This document shows, in pieces, positions 8,870-17,727 of a stretch of 64,000 nt of DNA. The notes below the pieces were generated by a model. That model was not told where the DNA came from. It worked only from the letters and a program-made list of their open reading frames with translations, and did no database searches. A program made the position numbers and the translations under genes. The stretch covers positions 1,615,001 to 1,679,000 of the forward strand of contig NZ_CP021030.1 in NCBI RefSeq assembly GCF_002117485.1. The letters are read 5' to 3'. Positions within the stretch are counted from its first letter, which is position 1. Each line of letters opens with the position of its first letter. Source of the stretch: Rhizobium sp. NXC14. GTDB taxonomy: Bacteria > Pseudomonadota > Alphaproteobacteria > Rhizobiales > Rhizobiaceae.

Positions 8870-9480
8870 TGTTCACCGGAATAGTCACCGATATCGGTAC
8901 GATCGAATCCGTTTCGTCGTTGAAAGAAGGCATTAAACTCCGCGTCGCAACAAGTTACGATCCTGCGACCATCGATATGGGCGCGTCCATCTCCCATTCC
9001 GGCATCTGCCTCACCGTGACAGGCCTGCCTGATGAAGGCAGCAATGGCCGCTGGTTCGAAGTGGAAGCCTGGGAAGAGGCGCTGCGGCTGACGACGATCG
9101 GCACCTGGCGTGAAGGCAGCCGCATCAACCTCGAACGGTCGCTGAAGATCGGCGATGAACTCGGCGGTCACATCGTTTCCGGCCATGTCGACGGCAAGGC
9201 GGAAATCCTCTCGGTGACATCGGAGGGCGATGCTACCCGTTACCGCTTGCGCGCACCTGAGCATCTGGCGAAATTCGTCGCCCCCAAGGGGTCAATCGCA
9301 CTCGATGGCACTTCGCTGACCGTCAATGCGGTCGACGGCACCGATTTCGACGTCCTGCTCATCCGCCACACGCTCGACGTCACCACGTGGGGTGAGCGCA
9401 AAGCCGGCGATTTCGTCAATTTCGAAGTCGATACAATGGCGCGTTACGCTGCCAGGCTGGCGGAATTCCCGAGCGCCTAA
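8869..9480 (+). CDS. ribE: riboflavin synthase, alpha subunit
   Basis: Dismutates two 6,7-dimethyl-8-ribityllumazine molecules to riboflavin and the pyrimidine precursor. The 203 residues form two lumazine-binding repeats: repeat one starts MFTGIVTDIG and includes SISHSGICLTV; repeat two starts LGGHIVSGHVDG and includes SIALDGTSLTVNAV. The ATG at 8869-8871 overlaps the ribD TGA by one base, indicating translational coupling. The partner ribH lies 15 kb away at 24699 and not directly downstream as in many relatives. Confidence 0.96.
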   Translation: MFTGIVTDIGTIESVSSLKEGIKLRVATSYDPATIDMGASISHSGICLTVTGLPDEGSNGRWFEVEAWEEALRLTTIGTWREGSRINLERSLKIGDELGGHIVSGHVDGKAEILSVTSEGDATRYRLRAPEHLAKFVAPKGSIALDGTSLTVNAVDGTDFDVLLIRHTLDVTTWGERKAGDFVNFEVDTMARYAARLAEFPSA

Positions 9481-9596
9481 ATTACAACCTGTACTGCTTT
9501 CCGGTGCGCCACGACTGGCATGCCGGGCGCGAGGAACATCATCTGCGCGCCTGAGACGTCCAACTACCGTCTGTGAGGCGGCGCCAGCCAGATGGT

Positions 9597-10466
9597 TCAC
9601 CAATCCGGGGACAGCTTCCTCAGATACTGGCCGTAGGCACTCTTGCCGAGCTTCTCCGCGAGCGTGGCGAGTTCGGCCGGCGAGATGTAACCCATGCGCC
9701 AGGCGACTTCCTCGGGACAAGCGATCTTGAAGCCCTGGCGTTTCTCCAGCGTGCTGACGAAACCCGCGGCATCGTGCAGGCTGTCCGGCGTGCCGGTGTC
9801 GAGCCAGGCATAGCCCCGGCCCATCAACTCCACGAAAAGCTGGCCGCGCTCGAGATAAGTACGGTTGACATCGGTGATTTCCAATTCGCCGCGCGGTGAC
9901 GGCTTCAGGTTGGCGGCGATATCGACCACCTGCTGGTCGTAGAAATAGAGGCCGGTCACCGCCCAGTTCGATTTTGGCTCCTTCGGCTTCTCCTCGATCG
10001 ACAGCGCATTCATCTTTTCGTCGAAGCCGACGACGCCATAGCGTTCCGGATCGGTGACGTGATAGGCGAAGACCGTCGCGCCTTCGCGACGACTCGTGCC
10101 GGATTTCATGATTTCCGGTAGGCCGTGCCCGTAGAAGATGTTGTCGCCGAGAACGAGTGCCGAGCTGTCGCCGTGCACGAAGTCGGCGCCGATGATGAAC
10201 GCCTGGGCGAGGCCGTCCGGGCTCGGCTGTACGGCATAGGTCAGCGAAATTCCCCATTGCGAGCCATCGCCGAGAAGGCGCTTGAAAGCTTCGATGTCGT
10301 GAGGCGTAGTGATGATCAGCAACTCTCTGATGCCGGCGAGCATAAGCGTCGTCAGCGGATAGTAGATCATCGGCTTGTCGTAGACCGGCATCAACTGTTT
10401 CGAGACAGCCTCTGTGATCGGATGCAGACGTGTGCCTGTGCCGCCGGCGAGAATAATTCCCTTCAT
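9597..10466 (-). CDS. rmlA: glucose-1-phosphate thymidylyltransferase
   Basis: Makes dTDP-glucose from dTTP and glucose-1-phosphate, the first step of dTDP-L-rhamnose and related deoxysugars. The 289 residues open with [18 protein letters not shown], the nucleotidyl-transferase signature, and contain [16 protein letters not shown] and [10 protein letters not shown], all typical of RmlA. ATG 10466 was preferred to the ATG 6 bp upstream because AAGGAG then sits 6 nt away. It is last in the operon rmlC-rmlB-rmlD-rmlA (minus strand), 10 bp after rmlD. The ribE gene converges on it across 116 bp with no clear terminator. Confidence 0.96.
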   Translation of the reverse strand: MKGIILAGGTGTRLHPITEAVSKQLMPVYDKPMIYYPLTTLMLAGIRELLIITTPHDIEAFKRLLGDGSQWGISLTYAVQPSPDGLAQAFIIGADFVHGDSSALVLGDNIFYGHGLPEIMKSGTSRREGATVFAYHVTDPERYGVVGFDEKMNALSIEEKPKEPKSNWAVTGLYFYDQQVVDIAANLKPSPRGELEITDVNRTYLERGQLFVELMGRGYAWLDTGTPDSLHDAAGFVSTLEKRQGFKIACPEEVAWRMGYISPAELATLAEKLGKSAYGQYLRKLSPDW

Positions 10467-10476
10467 GCCCATCTCC

Positions 10477-11364
10477 TTAAAGACCTTTATTCAAAAGGTC
10501 TTGCATGACCACCATCATGGACTGCTTCCACTCCGGGAGCCGGATTCCAAATGTTTTGGCGAGCTTGTCACCGTTAAGACGTGAATTGGCGGGACGCCTC
10601 GCCGGTGTCGGATAGTCCGCCGTCGGGATGCGTTCGACCTCGACCTTTTTGCCGCCGGATTTAAGAAGCTCCGCGAATATCTCTTCGGCGAAGTCCGCCC
10701 AGCTTGCTTGGCCGCTGCCGGTCAGGTGAAAGGTGCCGCGCAGCGATGGCGCAGGGTCCGCTACGATACGGGCTGCGATCGCAAGAACCGCGTCGGCGAT
10801 GTCGAGTGCCGAGGTCGGGCATCCTGTCTGATCGGCGACAACGCGAAGATGATCGCGCGTCTCGGAAAGCCGCAGCATCGTTTTCAGGAAATTGGTGCCA
10901 AAGGGCGAATACACCCAGGCAGTGCGCAAGATGACGTGGTTCGGGTTCACCGCCGCGACGGCCTTCTCGCCCGCAAGCTTCGAACGCCCATAGACCGAGA
11001 TCGGCGCCGTCGCATCCTCTTCGGAATAGGCGGAGGACTTGTCGCCGCTGAAGACGTAGTCGGTCGAAATGTGGATGACCGGAGCCCCGATCCGCGCGGC
11101 AGCCTCGGCAACCCCCCCGGCGCCCGCCGCGTTGACAGAAAAAGCAAGCTCGGCTTCGCTCTCGGCCTTGTCGACCGCCGTATAGGCCGCCGCCGAGACG
11201 ATCACATCCGGGCGCAGAGCCGAGAAAGCGGCGGCGATGCTTGCGGGATTTGCGAGATCCATTTCCGGGCGGCCGACCGCACTGATTTCGACGCCCGTTT
11301 CGGCGCCGCGTCTGAGCAGCGACTGAACGATCTGGCCCTGTTTGCCGGTGACGGCAACGCGCAT
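10477..11364 (-). CDS. rmlD: dTDP-4-dehydrorhamnose reductase
   Basis: Reduces dTDP-4-keto-L-rhamnose to dTDP-L-rhamnose with NAD(P)H. The 295 residues have the RmlD Rossmann start [16 protein letters not shown], the catalytic YxxxK in [10 protein letters not shown], the STDYVFSG segment carrying the catalytic Thr, and [14 protein letters not shown] 3-bp gap separates it from rmlB and 10 bp from rmlA, so all four rml genes are one transcript. Confidence 0.95.
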   Translation of the reverse strand: MRVAVTGKQGQIVQSLLRRGAETGVEISAVGRPEMDLANPASIAAAFSALRPDVIVSAAAYTAVDKAESEAELAFSVNAAGAGGVAEAAARIGAPVIHISTDYVFSGDKSSAYSEEDATAPISVYGRSKLAGEKAVAAVNPNHVILRTAWVYSPFGTNFLKTMLRLSETRDHLRVVADQTGCPTSALDIADAVLAIAARIVADPAPSLRGTFHLTGSGQASWADFAEEIFAELLKSGGKKVEVERIPTADYPTPARRPANSRLNGDKLAKTFGIRLPEWKQSMMVVMQDLLNKGL

Positions 11365-11367
11365 CGC

Positions 11368-12423
11368 TTATCGTCCCTTGAAAACGCCGAGGCGTTCGCC
11401 GGAGTAGACGTTTTCGCGTAGCGGCCTCCACCACCATTCGTTTTCCAAGTACCAGTGCACGGTCTTCTCGATACCGGTTTCGAAGGTCTCTTGCGCCTTC
11501 CAGCCGAGTTCGCTTTCGAGCTTCGAGGCATCGATCGCATAGCGTGCGTCGTGTCCGGGCCTGTCCGTGACGTTGGTGATCAGACGCGCATGCGGTGCCT
11601 TGTCAGTGTAGACGCCGTCGAGGATCGCGCAGATGCGATGAACGACATCGATGTTCCTGCGCTCATTGCGGCCGCCGACATTGTATTTTTCGCCGGGGCG
11701 TCCTCTGGATGCGATCGCAAAGAGCGCGCGGGCGTGGTCTTCGACATAGAGCCAGTCGCGAACATTCGCGCCGTTGCCGTAAACCGGAAGAGGCTTGCCC
11801 TCTAATGCGTTCAGGATCATCAGCGGAATGAGCTTTTCCGGGAAATGGAACGGGCCGTAATTGTTGGAGCAATTGGAGACGACGACGGGCAGGCCGTAGG
11901 TGCGGTGCCAGGCGATCGCCAGATGGTCGCTCGCGGCCTTGGATGCGGAGTAGGGCGATGACGGATCGTAAGGCGTCGTCTCCTCGAAGAGGCCCTGGTC
12001 GCCGAGCGAGCCGTACACCTCGTCCGTCGAGACATGCAGAAAGCGGAAGGCGCTCTTGCCGCGCGCGTCAAGCCCGTCCCAATAGTGCCGTGCGGCGTCC
12101 AGCAGGCTGAATGTACCGACGATGTTGGTCTGAATGAAATCGGCCGCGCCCGAGATAGAGCGATCGACATGGCTCTCTGCTGCCAGATGCATGAGGATAT
12201 CAGGGCGGAAGGATGCGAATGCTTCCTGCATTCTGGCATGGTCGCAGATGTCGGCGCGCAGGAATTGATAGTTCGGCGCCGATTCGACGGATTTCAGCGA
12301 TGCCAGATTGCCGGCATAGGTCAGCGCGTCGACATTCAGCACCTCCGCGCCGATCTCGCTGACAAGATGGCGCACCAATGCCGATCCGATGAAGCCCGCT
12401 CCGCCCGTGACCAGTATGCGCAT
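11368..12423 (-). CDS. rmlB: dTDP-glucose 4,6-dehydratase
   Basis: NAD-dependent dehydration of dTDP-glucose to dTDP-4-keto-6-deoxyglucose, the branch point for rhamnose and for 4-amino sugars. The 351 residues show the Rossmann motif GGAGFIG (7-13), the catalytic TDE at 133-135, and Y158xxxK162 in [12 protein letters not shown]. These are all required residues of RmlB. Its product can feed both RmlC next door and the VioA-like aminotransferase at 15184. Confidence 0.96.
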   Translation of the reverse strand: MRILVTGGAGFIGSALVRHLVSEIGAEVLNVDALTYAGNLASLKSVESAPNYQFLRADICDHARMQEAFASFRPDILMHLAAESHVDRSISGAADFIQTNIVGTFSLLDAARHYWDGLDARGKSAFRFLHVSTDEVYGSLGDQGLFEETTPYDPSSPYSASKAASDHLAIAWHRTYGLPVVVSNCSNNYGPFHFPEKLIPLMILNALEGKPLPVYGNGANVRDWLYVEDHARALFAIASRGRPGEKYNVGGRNERRNIDVVHRICAILDGVYTDKAPHARLITNVTDRPGHDARYAIDASKLESELGWKAQETFETGIEKTVHWYLENEWWWRPLRENVYSGERLGVFKGR

Positions 12424-12429
12424 CGAGGA

Positions 12430-13008
12430 TCAATCCTTGGGTTGTTGTGCTGAATAGGAAAAATGGCTTGGCAGATCGGCGAGCCGCGGCAGCGTCTTGT
12501 CCTTGTCGGACGACACCATCTCTCTCTCATCGAACGGCCAGCGAATGCCGATCATCGGATCGTTCCACGCGATGCCCCGATCATGCTGCGGGCTGTAGGG
12601 TGCGGTTACCTTGTAGCTGACGACGCTGTTCGGCTCGATCGTAACGAATCCGTGTGCGAAACCAGCCGGTATCCAGAGCTGCTTGCCGGTTTCCGGCGAG
12701 AGTTCCTGAGAGAGCCATCTGCCAAAGCTCGGCGATCCCTCGCGGATATCGACGACGACATCCATGATCCGACCGGCAAGGCAGCGCACCAGCTTGCCCT
12801 GTGCAAAGGGCGGGATCTGGAAATGCAGCCCTCGGACGGTTCCAGCCTGCGCCGAAAGCGATTCATTGTCCTGGATGAACGCGACGTCGGCCACATTTTC
12901 CCGGAACCAGGCATCTTTGAATACCTCCGAAAAGTAGCCGCGGTGATCGCCGAAGCGTGGCGGCGTGATTGCAACAATGCCCTCGATGGCCGCGGTCTCA
13001 ATGCGCAT
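12430..13008 (-). CDS. rmlC: dTDP-4-dehydrorhamnose 3,5-epimerase
   Basis: Cupin-fold epimerase acting on dTDP-4-keto-6-deoxyglucose to give dTDP-4-keto-L-rhamnose. In 192 residues I see RGYFSEVFKDAWF, the catalytic-His segment TVRGLHFQIPPFAQGKLVRC, and the IPAGFAHGFV segment, as in RmlC. Its start overlaps the end of the upstream 664-residue protein gene by 11 bp, tying that gene to the rhamnose operon. Confidence 0.95.
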   Translation of the reverse strand: MRIETAAIEGIVAITPPRFGDHRGYFSEVFKDAWFRENVADVAFIQDNESLSAQAGTVRGLHFQIPPFAQGKLVRCLAGRIMDVVVDIREGSPSFGRWLSQELSPETGKQLWIPAGFAHGFVTIEPNSVVSYKVTAPYSPQHDRGIAWNDPMIGIRWPFDEREMVSSDKDKTLPRLADLPSHFSYSAQQPKD

Positions 13009-14992
13009 GACTTACCATTTCTGCGGCCTTCATGACGTTCATCAGCATCTCCGCCTGCGAGCGGCTCCGCATGGCCGCAAAGCCCGTCGCGGCAATGACA
13101 TCGCGCTCGTCTGCATCTGCGATCAGCTTGTAGCAGCGCTCGATCATGTCGTCATAGCGCTCAATTGCCAACCCGCCGATGAAGGGCTGGAGGTCTGGAT
13201 CGCGGATGTCGCCTTCCGTCAGCACGCAAACGCGATTGGCGAGCAGATAGGAAATGCGCACGATCTCGAAAACGCCGCTCGCATAATGATGGATGTTTAT
13301 GACGATCTTGGCGCGGGCAATCGCCGCATCGCGTTCCGGACCATAGATGTTGAAGAGGTGCGCGACCTTGAGCCCGCTGTCGTTCAACGTCTTCAGGATA
13401 TGGTGGCGGCGTTCGTTCATCGAGCCATAGAAGAGGACGTCGATATCCTTGACGGGGTTGTGCTGGATCTGGCTCAGGCAACCGCTGTAACCGATTTCGA
13501 GCACACCGGCATGATCGATGCCCTTGGCGGCAAGGTTTTCGCGGTTGCGCGGGCTGTAGTCGAGCACCGGCATCGCCCTCAGGATCGACGTATAGCGCGA
13601 ATTGATCCAGCTGCTTTCCTCGGACACCTGCTCGAGGTTGATGATGACGCTGTCCTTCGGCAGATGGCCGACGATTTCGGCGGGGAGAAGATTGCCGCCG
13701 TAGATGATCGGCGCACGGCAGGCGAATGCATTCATGTCGCGGACGATCGGTGCCGAGCCGCCGAGTTCCTCGAAGGCGCCTTGCATGCCGAGTGCGACTT
13801 CGTCGAAGGCGTGGCTGTGATTGTAGTTTTCGGGCGTCACGATCCAGATGCAATGACGATCCTTGTGTGCCTGCCATCCGCCGGCGAAAGGCTGCAGCGG
13901 GTTGCGGAGCGGCTGCTCGATTTTCGGCGCAGCTGGTATAGCGGGCCTTTCCGTCCGCACCGGCTGCTGCGGCATCGGGGAGGCGCCTGCGGCCTGCGGA
14001 GCATAGGCGCGCATCAGTTCGCGACCGCCGATGAACTGGCCGCGCGGCATCCAGCCCGGCGGATCGTCAGCCATCCAAATCAGATGCGGTTGCTTGATGA
14101 GCGGCTGGCGGCCTTCCTGCCACGAGGTCAGCAGAGCCTCGTCACGGGTCTTCAGAAAGGCTTCCTTGGCGGCAAAGAGGCCATGCAGCATCCGGCCGAG
14201 GCGGGTACCGAACTTCCATTCGAAATCGGCAAGAGCCGGTACGAAGGCGGCGATTTTCAATCCGGAGGCGGCAGCCTGCTGGACATAGAGCCCGAGCAGG
14301 CGCTCGATCACGAAGGGGCGCATCTTCGCGTTGGCATCGCGCGAATAGTGGGCTGTACCGGCATAGGCGGTGCCCGCCGGCGTGCCGGCGCGCGCCTGGT
14401 GTTCCAGCGATTCGAGAATGCGTTCGCAAAAGGCGAAATACTCGGACCAGAATTTCCGGTTTCCGCAGAAATAATTGCAGAACGCGAAGGAAGTCTTGTC
14501 CTGCGGCGGCGCAATCGGATAGCCGAGGTCCTGGATGTGCAGGAAAATCGGGTCCATACCGGGATGACCGCCAAGCAGCGAATGTTCCCAAACGTTGCTG
14601 TAGATCGCCGCGTGGCCGATCAGGGGATTGTAAAGATAGGCGTCCGCACCTTCTGCCCTGGCCTTTTCCGCCTCCGTGACAAAGGACGGGAAGCTCGTCA
14701 CCGACTTCATCTCGAATTTGCTGGAGAGCAGCCCCCAGAATACATCCTCGCCGAGGCCGATCGCCTCGTGATGCTGATGCAGGGTGCGGAAGAGTTCATA
14801 TTCGCGGGTCGTGGCCTGCGTATTGAACGAGATGTCGAGCGGCATGGCCGCCGCGTCGATTTGGCTGCGCTGCGAAGGGTCGAGATAAGGCTGATAGATG
14901 ATGACGGATCCCGTCCCGGCAGCTTTCTCCGTGAGAAGCGCCAGATCGGGAAGACCGGCCGGCAAAGAAGAAATGGGCTGATTGATCGTCAA
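12998..14992 (-). CDS. two-domain protein with C-terminal CgeB-like glycosyltransferase domain
   Basis: A 664-residue soluble protein, first gene of the rml operon. The last 240 residues resemble GT-B proteins of the CgeB/YkvP type: HCIWIVTPENYNHSHAF, VIINLEQVSEESSW, VLFYGSMNERRHHILKTL, and a donor-site-like ASGVFEIVRISYLLANR. The N-terminal 340 residues contain DISFNTQATTREYELF, DAYLYNPLIGHAAIYSNVWE and HIQDLGYPIAPPQ and match no family I recognise; a proline-rich linker joins the halves. I favour TTG 14992 because AAGGA lies 7 nt upstream; an ATG at 15043 adds 17 basic residues without a ribosome-binding site. Probably adds a sugar, perhaps rhamnose, to a surface glycan. Confidence 0.72.
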   Translation of the reverse strand: MTINQPISSLPAGLPDLALLTEKAAGTGSVIIYQPYLDPSQRSQIDAAAMPLDISFNTQATTREYELFRTLHQHHEAIGLGEDVFWGLLSSKFEMKSVTSFPSFVTEAEKARAEGADAYLYNPLIGHAAIYSNVWEHSLLGGHPGMDPIFLHIQDLGYPIAPPQDKTSFAFCNYFCGNRKFWSEYFAFCERILESLEHQARAGTPAGTAYAGTAHYSRDANAKMRPFVIERLLGLYVQQAAASGLKIAAFVPALADFEWKFGTRLGRMLHGLFAAKEAFLKTRDEALLTSWQEGRQPLIKQPHLIWMADDPPGWMPRGQFIGGRELMRAYAPQAAGASPMPQQPVRTERPAIPAAPKIEQPLRNPLQPFAGGWQAHKDRHCIWIVTPENYNHSHAFDEVALGMQGAFEELGGSAPIVRDMNAFACRAPIIYGGNLLPAEIVGHLPKDSVIINLEQVSEESSWINSRYTSILRAMPVLDYSPRNRENLAAKGIDHAGVLEIGYSGCLSQIQHNPVKDIDVLFYGSMNERRHHILKTLNDSGLKVAHLFNIYGPERDAAIARAKIVINIHHYASGVFEIVRISYLLANRVCVLTEGDIRDPDLQPFIGGLAIERYDDMIERCYKLIADADERDVIAATGFAAMRSRSQAEMLMNVMKAAEMVSHAH

Positions 14993-15183
14993 GGCGTTGT
15001 CCTTCGCGAATGGCTGCCGTCTTCGTGATTCACGATGCGGCATTCGTATGGGTGCCGACTATTGGACGTGAAGCTTGCGCCACACTGTTGGCATGAATTT
15101 CGCTGGTCAGCTTCGCAACAGGTTAAGCCGTGATGTTCGTACCAGGCCCAAATCCGTGATAGGGCCCAACCCTGGACGGCGTC

Positions 15184-16293
15184 ATGAAAAACGAAAAGAT
15201 CTATGTAACAAAGCCCAGCCTGCCGCCGCTTGAAGAATTCATTCCTTCGCTGGAAGCGATCTGGAACAATCGCATCCTGACCAATGGCGGGCCATTCCAC
15301 GGGCAACTGGAGCAGGAGCTCTGCAACCATCTCGGCGTGAAGCACATCAGCCTCTTTTCGAACGCCACCATTGCGCTGCTGACGGCGCTTCAGGCACTCC
15401 GCGTTACGGGCGAAGTCATCACCACGCCTTATTCCTTCGTGGCCACTTCGCACTCGCTTCTCTGGAACGGCTTAAAACCCGTCTTCGTCGACATCGACCC
15501 GGTGACGCTCAATCTCGATCCAGCGAAGATCGAGGCGGCGATCACGCAGCAGACGACGGCGATCATGCCGGTGCATTGCTACGGCCACCCTTGCGACGTC
15601 GATGCGATCCAGAAGATCGCCGATCTCTACAATCTCAAGGTCATCTATGATGCCGCCCATGCCTTCGGCGTGGAGGACGAACGGGGAAGTGTTCTCAATC
15701 ACGGCGACCTTTCCATCCTGAGCTTCCATGCGACGAAAGTTTTCAACACATTCGAAGGCGGCGCCATCATCTGCCCGGACATCAAGACGAAGACTCGCAT
15801 CGACCAGCTGAAGAACTTCGGTTACGTGGATGAGGTGACTGTGGTGGCGCCAGGCACGAACGGCAAGATGAGCGAGTTCAACGCTGCGCTCGGCCTGTTG
15901 CAGCTGAAATACATCAAGTTTGCCTTGGAAAGGCGTGAGCTCATCGACCGTGCATACCGCGAGCGGCTCCGCGGCGTCGCGAGCATTGAATGCCTGGACC
16001 GTTCCGGCGAGACCGTCTCCAACTTCTCTTATTTCCCGATCCTCGTCCGTCCCGGCTATCCCATTTCACGCGATGGGCTCTATGAGTTATTGAAGGAAAA
16101 CGGCATTCATACGCGCCGCTATTTCTATCCGCTGATTTCAAGCTTCTCGATGTATCGCAGCCTGCCTTCCGCCCAGCCGTCGAATCTGCCGGTCGCAAGC
16201 GAAGCAGCACTACAGGTGCTCTGCCTTCCCATCTATCCGGACATGGAGATGGAGATCGTCGACAAGGTTTGTGGGCTGATCGAGTCAGTTTAA
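15184..16293 (+). CDS. DegT/DnrJ/EryC1 sugar aminotransferase, VioA-like
   Basis: PLP enzyme of 369 residues that transfers an amino group, usually from glutamate, to a keto sugar nucleotide. The internal aldimine lysine is K185 in FHATKVFNTFEGG; VIYDAAHAFGV carries the PLP-ring aspartate. The opening IYVTKPSLPPLEEFIPSLE and VEAI-like helices closely resemble VioA, which makes dTDP-4-amino-4,6-dideoxyglucose from the RmlB product. With rmlA and rmlB adjacent and divergent, that product is the likeliest; a 3-amino (FdtB-type) activity remains possible. A 15-bp hairpin follows at 16316. Confidence 0.85.
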   Translation: MKNEKIYVTKPSLPPLEEFIPSLEAIWNNRILTNGGPFHGQLEQELCNHLGVKHISLFSNATIALLTALQALRVTGEVITTPYSFVATSHSLLWNGLKPVFVDIDPVTLNLDPAKIEAAITQQTTAIMPVHCYGHPCDVDAIQKIADLYNLKVIYDAAHAFGVEDERGSVLNHGDLSILSFHATKVFNTFEGGAIICPDIKTKTRIDQLKNFGYVDEVTVVAPGTNGKMSEFNAALGLLQLKYIKFALERRELIDRAYRERLRGVASIECLDRSGETVSNFSYFPILVRPGYPISRDGLYELLKENGIHTRRYFYPLISSFSMYRSLPSAQPSNLPVASEAALQVLCLPIYPDMEMEIVDKVCGLIESV

Positions 16294-16315
16294 AAACGCG
16301 ATATTCCGGATGTCG

Positions 16316-16352
16316 TATCGCACCGCAGATAGAAACGATCTGCGGTGCGATA
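16316..16352. terminator. perfect 15-bp hairpin after the aminotransferase gene
   Basis: Inverted repeat of 15 bp, 16316-16330 against 16338-16352, with a 7-nt loop agaaacg. It starts 23 bp after the aminotransferase stop and lies between convergent genes. There is no T run on either side, so it may act as a bidirectional terminator or an RNA end stabiliser. Confidence 0.6.
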
Positions 16353-16512
16353 TAGCGCGCCAATAGGCCATGCGGCCCGCCTTGTCAGCAGATTGGGAAC
16401 GCGGGCCCTGCCTGCCAAAACAAGTAATTGCGAACCGCGCATGCAGCCGGCTGCTCATACGAAATCGGCGTGACCATCGATCACGCCGCTTTCTTATCTT
16501 GTAGAGGATAGA

Positions 16513-17727
16513 TTAGAGTGCCAGTTGCGGAGCTTGGATTTCGAGCCGGTCTATCGCCGGGCGTCGTACGCCTCGCGGCTCAATCTCGACCCAGCGCTTT
16601 TCAAGCCGCGAGCATTCGATAGCTTCCAGCAGCAGCAGTCCTTCTTCCGCCTCATTGAACCCGAGCACATAGGGGTGAGGCAAACGAGTGGTACCGGTCT
16701 TGTGTTGCAGCAGGGCGTCCGCCACATCGGCATAATAATTTGCGAAAGCTTCGATGAAGCCCGAAGGATGACCCGCCTTGAACCGCTCATAGCGGCTAGC
16801 GTTGGCGATCATAATTTCCGGGCTGGCGCGATCGAGGACCTGCTTGCGGCCGCTGCGGTCGTAGAAATAGGCAATCTCGGGGTTTTCCTGAAGCCATTCG
16901 ATTGATGCCTTGGAGCCATAGAGCCGAACACGCAGCCCGTTGCGTTGCCCGAGCGCTGTCTTGCCGTACCACATGCTGCAATGCAGGCCGCCGGCGCAGC
17001 GCACAAGCGCCTGTACATTGTCGAGTACCTGCGGAAAGTTGCCGAAACTCTGGCTGGTCGCGCAGACTTCCTCCGGCTCCCGCTGGGTAAGAAAATGAAG
17101 CAACGAGTGCACATGAACGCCGAGATCGAGCGAAACGGTCGGCACGGGACCGTCACGCAAGCGCCAATCCTGTGGCGTCATCGGCGTCCCGTCGCGGCGG
17201 AAACGGAGGAAGCTCTCCTGCGGCATCTCAATATGGATCTGCTGCAATTCACCGAAAACACCATGCTCGACCATGCCGCGGATTTCGCGGAGCATGGGGT
17301 ACCCCGTGTAATTGTAGGTTACGGCCAAAAAGGTCCCGTTACTGCGCGCATTGTCGATCATGCGCGTCTCGGCGCTCGAGCCGGCAAGGGCCTTTTCCGA
17401 GATCACCGGAATACCCGCCTCGAGTGCGCCGACAACCTGCTTCGTATGTTGCTGCGTCGGCGTAAGCACGACGAGAGCATCGATGTTGCCGGCTTCTTTC
17501 GATAGCAACTTATCGAAGTCGGCATGGCAGCGCTCCGGCAAAATGCGGTACTGTTCCGCTGTCTCGCGATTGATCTCGCTGTGGCGGCTGAAGCAGCCGG
17601 CGACGAGATCGAATTTCTGATCAAGTTCGATTGCATCGCGATGAGCGCGACCTACAGCAGAATTGACGGCGCCGCCCAGAAAGGCGAGGCGCAGCTTTCC
17701 CGCTACTCCCTGGCTTGAGCGGCTCAT
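16513..17727 (-). CDS. Gfo/Idh/MocA family NAD(P)-dependent sugar dehydrogenase
   Basis: A 404-residue two-domain oxidoreductase. The N-terminal Rossmann fold starts LRLAFLGGAVNSAVGRAH; the catalytic lysine is in VISEKALAGS (EKP-type motif with Ala for Pro), and the C-terminal domain has SLDLGVHVHSLLHFL, where the active-site histidine is expected. Start ATG 17727 has AAGGAG 8 nt upstream. It overlaps the upstream ATP-grasp gene by 4 bp (ATGA), so the two are translationally coupled. The substrate is unknown; in this setting a nucleotide sugar or carbohydrate intermediate is likely. Confidence 0.85.
   Translation of the reverse strand: MSRSSQGVAGKLRLAFLGGAVNSAVGRAHRDAIELDQKFDLVAGCFSRHSEINRETAEQYRILPERCHADFDKLLSKEAGNIDALVVLTPTQQHTKQVVGALEAGIPVISEKALAGSSAETRMIDNARSNGTFLAVTYNYTGYPMLREIRGMVEHGVFGELQQIHIEMPQESFLRFRRDGTPMTPQDWRLRDGPVPTVSLDLGVHVHSLLHFLTQREPEEVCATSQSFGNFPQVLDNVQALVRCAGGLHCSMWYGKTALGQRNGLRVRLYGSKASIEWLQENPEIAYFYDRSGRKQVLDRASPEIMIANASRYERFKAGHPSGFIEAFANYYADVADALLQHKTGTTRLPHPYVLGFNEAEEGLLLLEAIECSRLEKRWVEIEPRGVRRPAIDRLEIQAPQLAL

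Noticed and set aside
12965-15028. 687-residue open frame on the plus strand
   Set aside because: Antisense shadow of the 664-residue glycosyltransferase-like gene; no family motifs, and the opposite strand has them.
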